Assembly (NCBI GenBank): GCA_913042885.1
Contig: CAJWLW010000094.1
Coordinates: 1-14,760, forward strand
Direction of reading: 5' to 3'
DNA from: an uncultured Lentisphaeria bacterium
GTDB taxonomy: Bacteria > Verrucomicrobiota > Lentisphaeria > JABSQK01 > CAJWLW01
Length of the DNA: 14,760 nucleotides
The translations under genes were made by a program, and so were the position numbers. Each line of letters starts with the position of its first letter. Within the stretch, counting starts at the first letter, position 1. A model generated the notes under the pieces. That model did not search any database. It saw only the letters and a list, made by a program, of their open reading frames with translations, and was not told where the DNA came from. This document shows positions 1 through 6,640 of the stretch, in pieces.

Positions 1-2
1 CT

Positions 3-83
3 TATGACCGGATGCCACCGGATATGCAACAATTGTGCCCCGGCCGTATGGGCCACACCCGCGCGGAAGTCTACGAGCAGTAA
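3..83 (+). CDS. C-terminal tail of an unidentified gene (partial)
   Basis: The frame starting at base 3 is open from the window edge to a TAA at 81-83 and encodes 26 residues, ending in RMGHTRAEVYEQ. The start lies outside the window. The composition looks like a normal soluble protein end, and the 230 bases that follow have no convincing gene, which fits a gene ending here. No family can be recognised from so short a piece. An overlapping frame from 4 to 210 has an unnatural, Arg/Ser/Cys-rich composition and is less likely to be real. Confidence is limited by the length. Confidence 0.45.
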   Translation, partial: YDRMPPDMQQLCPGRMGHTRAEVYEQ

Positions 84-316
84 TACCTCACGACAACACC
101 TGTATTTTGCTCTGGTTTTTCCCTTCAATCCTCGACAGAACCGGTATCGAAAGCCTTTTCTGCAGCTGGCTTATTTTCGCTCTGCGAGGTTGGGAATCGC
201 CCTGACCTGACCGGCGTGAACCTTGCGCATTAAAGGGTATTGTCGTATATTACCTCTTGGATTTGTCACCAGGACCAGTAGACTGCATTTCTTAAAGCCT
301 ATCCCCGCAACAACCG
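84..316. other. Non-coding stretch before the scaffold gene
   Basis: These 233 bases hold no convincing gene on either strand. There is no clear hairpin with a U-tract to end the upstream gene. The only structured signal is a possible promoter for the downstream gene, listed separately. Confidence 0.5.
223..251 (+). promoter_or_regulatory. Possible sigma-70 promoter of the 672-residue gene
   Basis: A TATATT box at 246-251 matches the -10 consensus at five of six positions. It sits 17 bases after TTGCGC at 223-228, which matches only the TTG of the -35 box. This would place the start of transcription near 258 and give a leader of roughly 60 bases to the ATG at 317. Seen by eye only. Confidence 0.3.
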
Positions 317-2335
317 ATGGCTGAGGACAAAGAACCGCAACTGAAGGCGCTCATCGTGGCGCCCGAATCAGGTGACCGCGGCCCACTCGAAGAATTCCTC
401 GCGCAAAACGGTTTTAAAGTATTCTGCCGTGATTCCCGCCTACGAAGCTTTCAGCTCCTAACCATTACACAGGTCGACGTTATCATTGTTGCCGGCGATG
501 TCGCGGACGCGAAGGCGATCGATTTTTGCAGGGATTTTCGAAGCGACGCGGGTTTCCAGACAGTGCCGCTGCTGATCATCGACGAGGATAACGACACGGG
601 GTCCGTTTGCGTCGAGGCGTTCGAGGCCGGTGCTGACGATTTTATCGATGCGCCCTTTATTCCCAACGTTCTGATGGCACGAATCAAACGCTTTCTGAGG
701 AAGAAAGCGAAGACCGGCGTCAGTTCATCCCTGTCCGTGCAAATTTCGGGCGGTGAGCTGCCGGGTGTCTTGACGTTCCTCGAAGCGGAGACCAAGACTG
801 GCAGGCTCAGCATCAAGAGCAACGACAAGACCGCCGTCATTTATCTCAAGGAAGGTCGTTTGGCCAACGGCAAAGCACCCAATTGCGAAGGCCTCGATGC
901 CATCGTCGAAGCGCTGTGCTGGCCGACCTCACACGTCACCTTCGAAGAGTCCGAGATCGGCGAGGAAGAAGTCAAGTTCTCGATGGAAACTACCGGCACG
1001 ATCATGAACTGTGTGTTCGAGGTCGACGAGTTCGCCGAAGCTAAGGGTGCAATGCCCGACCAGAACGCCATGCTCGTCCCCGGCGACAATAAACTGCCGC
1101 CGGACGTCCAGGAACTGCAGAAGAAGGTCTTTGAGATGGCGGTCACCGGCAACTCGATCGATACCATCACACACGATCCCGACCTCAGCGAACGACGCGC
1201 CACCATGGCCTTGCATTGGCTCTTCGAAGGCGGGCACCTGATTGCAACAAATCCGCCGTTCCACGACTATACCAACCGCTGCTACGACCAGTACAAGAAG
1301 TCCGGCGGCTTCTTCGAGAGCCGACTGACCGAAATCAGCAAAGTCTTGTCTAATGTGAAGTTTCCGCTGCCGGAGCTGCCTCCGAAGCTGACCTTGAGTT
1401 CGATCGACTGGATGACGCCGGCGCCGAAAGTTCTGATTACCGGCGACAACCCCGATCATGTATCGATACTGATACGCTCGCTTGCCGACATAGCGACCGT
1501 TCTCAACAACCGTAAGCCGCCGACCCGCACCGTGCACAAGGGCATTAAAGTCACTCGTCTCTATTTGGACGAACGCTTGATCCTCGACGTGCTGGCCTTA
1601 CCGCCGGCCTTCAGCAAACACGTGCTTGGAGCGCTGGACGAATGTCTCATAGACTGTTGCGGCACGATTATCCTGGGCTCGTCCCAGACAGGCAAGGCGA
1701 TTCGCAATAATATGAGAACCCTGCGACAGTTGCGCCAACGATTCCAAGGCGTCTACTGCTGCGTCGCGCCGCAGGTGGCGAACCGCCATGAAAAGTACGA
1801 ATTCCGCATGGACTGCGAGAACTGCGGCTACACGCTCAGCGTCGACATGGCACAGCAGGGAGCCATGGGCGAATGCCCCATCTGCAACAAGACTCTGACC
1901 ATACCCGACTCTCTCGACCACCTGGCGCACAAGCTGAATCTACCCGACGATGTACCGATCGTTCAGGTCCAGCCCGTGTCACACAAGCACTGCCGCGATC
2001 TTCTCGTGTTTCTGATCGGCAGTATCGTCAAGGCCTGCAACCCGCCAGAACAGGCGCAGGCGGAAGCTGAGTTCGCGCAGCCGCAGATGTTACCGGCGGC
2101 CAGCGAAGTGCGTGAGCGCGCCACACCTTCGCAACGCGATGAGTATATCGCCGCGTTACCGACGCAGGCTGACGAAACGTTGCCGAACAATCTGGATGCG
2201 CTCGGTACTGTTTTGGCGACGGAAACCACCAAAAACCCCGCCGCTGATCCGCTGGACGCAATCATTGATACCGACGACGACGAATTCGATATTGACGATT
2301 TCATCGCCAAAGTCCAGGGGATAAGCAAAGACTGA
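317..2335 (+). CDS. Multidomain pseudo-signalling protein: receiver-like, PATAN (DUF4388), GTPase-like, zinc ribbon
   Basis: The 672-residue product is cytoplasmic, with no signal peptide or membrane segment. Residues 8-128 have the receiver fold pattern, including the late AGADDF motif. The usual phospho-Asp position reads Ala59, the Thr position Asp89 and the Lys position Ala112, so phosphorylation is unlikely. Residues 145-215 match a PATAN/DUF4388 domain (GELPGVLTFLE, then TGRLSI and IYLKEGRLANG). Residues 265-310 look like a small winged helix. Residues 369-485 resemble an MglA/Ras-like GTPase, but the P-loop position reads GDNPDHVS, without GK[ST]. Residues 500-523 form a zinc ribbon (CENC and CPIC). 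The tail is disordered and ends in acidic DTDDDEFDIDDF. No clear Shine-Dalgarno precedes the ATG. The next gene converges 15 bases away. Domain calls come from motif reading; a scaffold role is inference. Confidence 0.85.
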   Translation: MAEDKEPQLKALIVAPESGDRGPLEEFLAQNGFKVFCRDSRLRSFQLLTITQVDVIIVAGDVADAKAIDFCRDFRSDAGFQTVPLLIIDEDNDTGSVCVEAFEAGADDFIDAPFIPNVLMARIKRFLRKKAKTGVSSSLSVQISGGELPGVLTFLEAETKTGRLSIKSNDKTAVIYLKEGRLANGKAPNCEGLDAIVEALCWPTSHVTFEESEIGEEEVKFSMETTGTIMNCVFEVDEFAEAKGAMPDQNAMLVPGDNKLPPDVQELQKKVFEMAVTGNSIDTITHDPDLSERRATMALHWLFEGGHLIATNPPFHDYTNRCYDQYKKSGGFFESRLTEISKVLSNVKFPLPELPPKLTLSSIDWMTPAPKVLITGDNPDHVSILIRSLADIATVLNNRKPPTRTVHKGIKVTRLYLDERLILDVLALPPAFSKHVLGALDECLIDCCGTIILGSSQTGKAIRNNMRTLRQLRQRFQGVYCCVAPQVANRHEKYEFRMDCENCGYTLSVDMAQQGAMGECPICNKTLTIPDSLDHLAHKLNLPDDVPIVQVQPVSHKHCRDLLVFLIGSIVKACNPPEQAQAEAEFAQPQMLPAASEVRERATPSQRDEYIAALPTQADETLPNNLDALGTVLATETTKNPAADPLDAIIDTDDDEFDIDDFIAKVQGISKD

Positions 2336-2350
2336 GATCCGCACCAGCGC

Positions 2351-3853
2351 CTAATCTTCCAGCAGCATCCACTTGTCCTGACGCGACTCCCGGATATGGG
2401 TCTCGATCCGTTTCTTCATCTCCTGCATCATCAGTCGCGTCATTTCCATGGTTTTTTCGATCTCGCGAATTTGCTCCGGAGCCAACTCCTCGTCATCGGG
2501 GTCATTGAGTTTGGTCAGCAGCATGTTGGTAATGGAAGCGACCTGGCTGAAGGCGACGAAACTTTCCTGCGGCAGATCTGCGATGTCGACGTTGATCCGG
2601 TCGAGGCGGCGAATCCATTTGACTTGATCAGTGAATATTTCCAGCACGCATTGCCGCAGCGGCCCTGCTACGGCATCCCGTTCGCGATCATAGTCAGCGC
2701 TGATGTCATCCCAAAGTTCCGCGGAAATCGCTATGAACGCCTGTCGATGTTCTTCCGAAAAGTCCACGGGGCGTCCAGTCAATATGCGTTCCACCACATT
2801 ATCCAAGTTGTTGCCACCACTGAACAGTTCGTCGCGGATGAACGCTTCGTACGCATCTTCGTTGACTGAAAGACCGAGAAACTCCATCAATGATTCCAGC
2901 TCCCCGTCGCCATCACCGTCATCATTGAACACGTCTTCGTCGAAGAGCTCAAAGAGCTCCGGCGGCTCTTCGTCGCGAAACCACAGAAAGGTGCGCGTGC
3001 TGTCGCCACGCAAGCGCACTTCCCGGCTCCAGCTCAGGAAGCCGCCGAAGTGCATGCCGGGTTCGGTCAGCAGGAAGGGGGGGCCGGCGAAAAGCGCCTG
3101 TGCCAGTTGCTCAGAAACCGTCGTCGTCGGGCCGAGTTCGTCGAAACCGCCAATTAGAAGTTGCTCGAGCGTGTCACTCCAGCGCCGAACCGAGGCGAAG
3201 TCGAACTCGCGTTCCAACAACGGGCTATTGACGACGTCGTAGCAGCCGTTTTCCCAACTTGTCACCGTGCATAGCAGGGTATCGCTGTCACTGATGTTGT
3301 CATGTTCAAAGACCGCATCCAGATCGAACACATCCATCTCCACCTGTGCCGCCGGCGCCAGGGCGTCAGGGTCGAGAGAATCGAGTTGCCGGTGTGCCAG
3401 CAACAGACCTGCGGTAGCCGCGGGCGGCAGCAGGCTGTGGTAGATCAGCATGTCCTCAACGCAGCACGTGATGGAACGTGTCGACAACAGTTCGCCGCGG
3501 TAATTCAGTTGCACCTCGAAAGGCATGACCGTCGGGTTGCAGAATGGGATGAACCGGTGCCCGGGGACCAGGATGCGGTTTTTCCGCTCGTACGGCGTCA
3601 GTGCGATGCGGAAGCGGGCGCCCTTGAAATACGATCGGCGCGGCACGTACTCCAGGCGATCGTCGGCCCAGCGTTCAAAAATCCGTTCGCCGTGGTCACA
3701 GAGCAGGTCGTCCACCAGTTCCTCCGGATCTTCCGTGTCCGGGGGCAGAGTGTCCGCTGTTGCGCTGACTACGTCGGCAGTAGCGAACGGTTGGTCGACA
3801 GTCTTGAGGAAGTCGGCGACGGCCTTACCGAATTTGCGGTACTGGCGCAACAT
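2351..3853 (-). CDS. Acidic 500-residue protein of unknown function
   Basis: No family is recognised. The product is soluble-looking, without signal peptide or membrane helix. A better-folded N-terminal half (about residues 60-215) contains YFKGARFRIALTPYERKNRI and a Cys pair at 130-131. An acidic stretch near 293-325 contains DGDGDGELE, reminiscent of a calcium-binding DxDxDG loop. A helical, Met/Glu/Lys-rich tail (about 455-490) may form a coiled coil. It is the last gene of a four-gene minus-strand operon. Its ATG follows the TAG of the small coiled-coil gene by two bases, so translation is probably coupled and the two may act together. The exported character of its neighbour and the lack of a signal here make direct binding uncertain. 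Real gene: high confidence; function: unknown. Confidence 0.85.
   Translation of the reverse strand: MLRQYRKFGKAVADFLKTVDQPFATADVVSATADTLPPDTEDPEELVDDLLCDHGERIFERWADDRLEYVPRRSYFKGARFRIALTPYERKNRILVPGHRFIPFCNPTVMPFEVQLNYRGELLSTRSITCCVEDMLIYHSLLPPAATAGLLLAHRQLDSLDPDALAPAAQVEMDVFDLDAVFEHDNISDSDTLLCTVTSWENGCYDVVNSPLLEREFDFASVRRWSDTLEQLLIGGFDELGPTTTVSEQLAQALFAGPPFLLTEPGMHFGGFLSWSREVRLRGDSTRTFLWFRDEEPPELFELFDEDVFNDDGDGDGELESLMEFLGLSVNEDAYEAFIRDELFSGGNNLDNVVERILTGRPVDFSEEHRQAFIAISAELWDDISADYDRERDAVAGPLRQCVLEIFTDQVKWIRRLDRINVDIADLPQESFVAFSQVASITNMLLTKLNDPDDEELAPEQIREIEKTMEMTRLMMQEMKKRIETHIRESRQDKWMLLED
2882..2920 (-). other. EF-hand-like DxDxDG motif inside the 500-residue protein
   Basis: Residues 312-324 read D-G-D-G-D-G-E-L-E-S-L-M-E. 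This has the D1, D3, D5, G6 and hydrophobic-8 spacing of a calcium loop. The position-12 acid is displaced by one residue (Met323 then Glu324). It may be a real metal loop or simply an acidic linker. Confidence 0.3.
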
Positions 3854-3855
3854 CG

Positions 3856-4152
3856 CTACTCTCCTGTCTCCGCTACCCGGCCTTCGATGACAGCCAGTCG
3901 GCGGCGCAACTCAATGATCTCCGGTCGGCGGTCGAGTTTTCTGGCGAGCTGCATCTGCAGCTTCATGATTCGTTCGTTCAGATCGCGCAGCTCCTCGTCC
4001 TGCTTCAGCAACTCACGCCGTTTCATCAGCAGCGCATGTTCCACCTCACGCTGTTGCTTCAGCAGCAATTCGTGGTCCCCGGTATCGGTTGCAACGGCGG
4101 CGGCACCGGCCATCAGTACCACGGACAGCAAAAAGGCTCGTATCATTTTCAT
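3856..4152 (-). CDS. Small exported coiled-coil protein
   Basis: The 98-residue product begins with a classical signal peptide: MKMIR, a hydrophobic core (AFLLSVVLMAG), then AVA with likely cleavage between residues 21 and 22. The mature part is almost entirely charged and helical (about residues 28-90), with Leu/Met spacing typical of a coiled coil. It is probably a periplasmic oligomer or a partner of a membrane complex. There is no lipobox cysteine. Its ATG overlaps the folC stop in ATGA (4149-4152), and its TAG lies two bases before the next gene's ATG, so it is translated as part of the operon. No named family is recognised. The signal-peptide call is strong; the role is unknown. Confidence 0.8.
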   Translation of the reverse strand: MKMIRAFLLSVVLMAGAAAVATDTGDHELLLKQQREVEHALLMKRRELLKQDEELRDLNERIMKLQMQLARKLDRRPEIIELRRRLAVIEGRVAETGE

Positions 4153-5471
4153 TGGTCATCCCCTGGTGTGATCGGTTTTTGTCCAGTTTCGAGCGCCAGA
4201 ACCGCGCCTGCCAGAAAGACAGAGCCGATAACCAGTCCGGCGCCATGATGCTGCAAAAGGGCCACGCCGTCTCGCATACTGTCGACAATTGTAACTTCCA
4301 AGTCTGATTGTGTCGTATGCAGATGTGTCCGAATTTCTACCGGCGGCACCGCCCGTTCGTAAGCAAGCGGCGCAAGAATCACTCCGGACAGATACGGTGC
4401 CAGAGTTGCCAGCATCTCCGGCCACAGTTTGTCCTGCATCACCGAAAACATTACCAGCCAGCGGCCGCCGGGATACAACTGCTCCAGTAGTTGCAGCGAC
4501 CGCGTCAGTGCCGCCGGATTGTGAGCCACGTCGATAATGATGCCGCCTGGACGCTGATCGAATCGCCCGGGCCATTTCGCCCCTCCGATACCCGTGGTGA
4601 TCGCTTCCGGGGGCAGCTTGATGCCTTGCTGACGGAGCACCTGCAACGTTGCAAATGCCGTTGCGGCGTTCTCCGCCTGATGCTGCCCAGGCAATCGCAT
4701 CTCGAGGTGTGCACTGTGATCACACCAGGTCACCTGGCAGGACTGTCGCGGCAATGGCCCGTCACCGGCGACAACGGGCAAGACAACGTTGGCAACGTCG
4801 AAGTCATGGCCCCGCCGGTATATCGGTGCCTGCTGTGCCGCAGCGACCGCTTCGATCGCCTCGACCGCCGTTGCCGCGGTCTCGCCACAGACGATCGGGA
4901 TGTGCGGCTTGATAATCCCGGCCTTCTCGCCTGCAATCGCCGCCATTGAGTCACCCAAAGGGCCCGTGTGGTCGTGGGCGATCGTGGTGATCACGGAGAC
5001 CAGCGGTGTCACCAGGTTGGTAGAATCCAGACGCCCGCCCATACCGACTTCGATCACCGCGAAATCCACCGTCGCCCGGCGAAAATACTCGAGCGCCAGC
5101 ACCGTTATGAATTCGAAATATGTCGGCGAGTGCGACGTTTCGTCGAACAGCGCCGCTGCTCTTGTGCGGAGTTCGCAAATCAGGCTGGTGAACGTGTCGG
5201 TGTCGATGGCGTGACCATCGATCTGGAAGCGTTCACGGACGGAGACGAGGTGCGGCGAACTAAACAGGCCCGTGCGGTAACCGGCCTGCGTCAGGGCCGC
5301 GGCGATCATGGCACAGACCGAGCCTTTGCCGTTCGTCCCGGCGACATGCACGATGCGCAGGCCTCGGTGCGGATTGTCCAGAGCCGCGAGCAGGCGCGCA
5401 GTGTTTTCGAGGCCCAGCTTGATTCCGGAGGTTTGCAGATGTTCCAGAAATTGTTCTGCATCGTGCATCAT
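4149..5471 (-). CDS. folC: Bifunctional folylpolyglutamate/dihydrofolate synthase FolC
   Basis: FolC ligates L-glutamate to dihydropteroate and to tetrahydrofolates using ATP in the cytoplasm. This is the last step of dihydrofolate synthesis and retains folates in the cell. The P-loop HVAGTNGKGS is at residues 42-51. The SSPHL segment (71-75) and EVGMGGRLDSTN (141-152) follow, then HDHTGPLG and EKAG with the family's carboxylated Lys equivalent at 183. A DVAHNP motif opens the C-terminal Mur-ligase-like domain. At 440 residues the length is normal. I chose the ATG at 5471 because it overlaps the upstream gene's TGA in ATGA (5468-5471). A GTG at 5483 would add four residues and a longer overlap. 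Placement behind a cyclase-like membrane protein is not the usual folC context of Gammaproteobacteria (accD, dedD, cvpA). Confidence 0.95.
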   Translation of the reverse strand: MMHDAEQFLEHLQTSGIKLGLENTARLLAALDNPHRGLRIVHVAGTNGKGSVCAMIAAALTQAGYRTGLFSSPHLVSVRERFQIDGHAIDTDTFTSLICELRTRAAALFDETSHSPTYFEFITVLALEYFRRATVDFAVIEVGMGGRLDSTNLVTPLVSVITTIAHDHTGPLGDSMAAIAGEKAGIIKPHIPIVCGETAATAVEAIEAVAAAQQAPIYRRGHDFDVANVVLPVVAGDGPLPRQSCQVTWCDHSAHLEMRLPGQHQAENAATAFATLQVLRQQGIKLPPEAITTGIGGAKWPGRFDQRPGGIIIDVAHNPAALTRSLQLLEQLYPGGRWLVMFSVMQDKLWPEMLATLAPYLSGVILAPLAYERAVPPVEIRTHLHTTQSDLEVTIVDSMRDGVALLQHHGAGLVIGSVFLAGAVLALETGQKPITPGDDQ

Positions 5472-6112
5472 AGTCGCCGCCACGGGTTCAGTCCCAGCAC
5501 CCTGCTCTTATAGTAGACAACGTAGACATAGACCGCATCGACACAGAAAATGCTGATGTACAGAAAGTTCAGCACCTTCGATTCGGGCTTGAACATGTAA
5601 CAGACCGTGGCGCAGATCGCCGTTGCCAGCCAGCGCGCCATGGCAGTATACAGCGATTGCCCTTCCAGTGCCGGCCGGCGTAATGCCATGTGAATAAACA
5701 GCACGGACATGATGAGGCACTGACCGAAAGCCGAATAGAGCCCGAAAAAATCGTTGAACTCATAGGTGATACAGAGGATGCCGAGGGCACAGAAGAAAAA
5801 GGTGGCAGCGAAACGCGGCAGAAACCAGGATCTCGGCAGTCCCTCCGGAAAATCCTCGCGACCGTGGCGCAGGTACTGATAGACCAGTACCAGCGACATG
5901 GCGAACCACGCGTGATAGACGTAGACATGCGGCACAACGTACGGCTCGACAAAAGAAAAAATGAACTCCCAGGAGCAGTTGGCGCAGACCGCGAACATCG
6001 GCACGCCGTAGGTCCGGTCCTTGAAGCTGCGGCGCACGATCAGTATGTAGACAGCCAACCACGACAATTCGCCGAGTGTCATCAGACCAACAAAAAGGGG
6101 CGTATCAACCAT
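5468..6112 (-). CDS. Seven-helix membrane protein resembling Pyr4/PaxB-type terpene cyclases
   Basis: The 214-residue product has about seven hydrophobic segments, near residues 6-26, 38-55, 66-82, 101-118, 122-142, 159-174 and 181-200. CANCSWEFIFSF in the second segment carries Glu49. FCVDAVYVYVV in the last carries Asp192. This layout, a WE motif early and a membrane Asp in the last helix, is that of the fungal Pyr4/PaxB/AndB family, where such a Glu and Asp protonate epoxide or olefin substrates. Similarity was judged by eye, so an uncharacterised relative with another role is possible. The ATG at 6112 is preferred over a TTG at 6157, which would add a polar extension without a better ribosome site. 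It is the first gene of the operon and overlaps folC in ATGA. Confidence 0.75.
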   Translation of the reverse strand: MVDTPLFVGLMTLGELSWLAVYILIVRRSFKDRTYGVPMFAVCANCSWEFIFSFVEPYVVPHVYVYHAWFAMSLVLVYQYLRHGREDFPEGLPRSWFLPRFAATFFFCALGILCITYEFNDFFGLYSAFGQCLIMSVLFIHMALRRPALEGQSLYTAMARWLATAICATVCYMFKPESKVLNFLYISIFCVDAVYVYVVYYKSRVLGLNPWRRL

Positions 6113-6176
6113 CGCACCACCGCAGCATCCGGTTCGGTTCGCGGCCGGGCTGTACAAACTTTGAAGCCACTTGGGA

Positions 6177-6205
6177 TTGCACCGTTGTTCTCATGGACAA
6201 ATATT
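6177..6205 (+). promoter_or_regulatory. Possible promoter of the cNBD-eboE pair
   Basis: TTGCAC (6177-6182) and AATATT (6200-6205) are 17 bases apart. Both boxes are weak. The AT-rich core AATATTA would be shared with the divergent minus-strand promoter, so the two directions could compete for RNA polymerase. Transcription would begin near 6212, leaving a leader of about 17 bases to ATG 6229 or 38 bases to ATG 6250. Confidence 0.25.
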
Positions 6206-6227
6206 AGTCTTCCAGACCGACTGACAA
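6201..6227 (-). promoter_or_regulatory. Possible promoter of the folC operon
   Basis: Read on the minus strand, TTGTCA (6222-6227) is followed after 15 bases by TAATAT (6201-6206). The boxes are good but the spacing is short. It would start transcription about 80 bases upstream of the ATG at 6112. The -35 box lies almost against the start codon of the divergent gene at 6229. Confidence 0.35.
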
Positions 6228-6228
6228 C

Positions 6229-6618
6229 ATGCCACCGAAGAACGGCACCATGATACTCTCTATTTCGAATTTGAGCGACCTGGTCGAGAAAAAACTCGAG
6301 ACAGGCAAGGCCATTATCGAGCAGGGCACCCCCGGAACCAAAGTTTACGCCCCAGTCACAGATTCTGTCAAAATCACCAACAAAGACGGCAAACTCGCGA
6401 CGGGCGAAAACAGTGGCGCCTTGTTTGGCGAAATCTCGACGCTGCTGGGGCACAGCCACACTGCCACGGTGACCACGGCGACGGCATCCAAGTTTTGCAT
6501 GATCGATGGCCTGCCGACATTCGTTCGCTGCAATTCCGAGACCGCCCTCGGATTCATGAAGCTGATGGCGGAGCCCGTGCTCGAAATGAACCGGAAAGTC
6601 GGCAGTAACCAACCTTAA
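6229..6618 (+). CDS. Single-domain cyclic-nucleotide-binding-fold protein
   Basis: The 129-residue product is a lone cNMP-binding-type beta barrel without a DNA-binding helix-turn-helix. GKAIIEQGTPGTKVYAPVTDSVKIT gives the first strands. ALFGEISTLLG and SHTATVTTAT form the phosphate-binding cassette, and a C-terminal helix follows. The cassette Glu is kept (FGE), but the Arg that contacts the cyclic phosphate in CRP and PKA is replaced by His. Related stand-alone proteins in Proteobacteria carry the same HTATV variant, so ligand binding may be altered or lost. The ATG at 6250 (MILSISNLSD), with a GAAG nine bases upstream, is an alternative start. It lies 22 bases before eboE on the same strand and is probably co-transcribed with it. 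A sensor or partner role for EboE is inference. Confidence 0.8.
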   Translation: MPPKNGTMILSISNLSDLVEKKLETGKAIIEQGTPGTKVYAPVTDSVKITNKDGKLATGENSGALFGEISTLLGHSHTATVTTATASKFCMIDGLPTFVRCNSETALGFMKLMAEPVLEMNRKVGSNQP

Positions 6619-6640
6619 ATTTCGCCCAGCGCCGGTCCCG

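Noticed and set aside
4..210. 68-residue plus-strand frame at the left edge
   Set aside because: Its composition is unlike a protein, and it overlaps the more natural gene tail that ends at 83 in another frame.
6113..6157. TTG start at 6157 for the membrane protein
   Set aside because: It adds 15 polar residues with no better ribosome site; the ATG at 6112 lies directly before the first hydrophobic segment.
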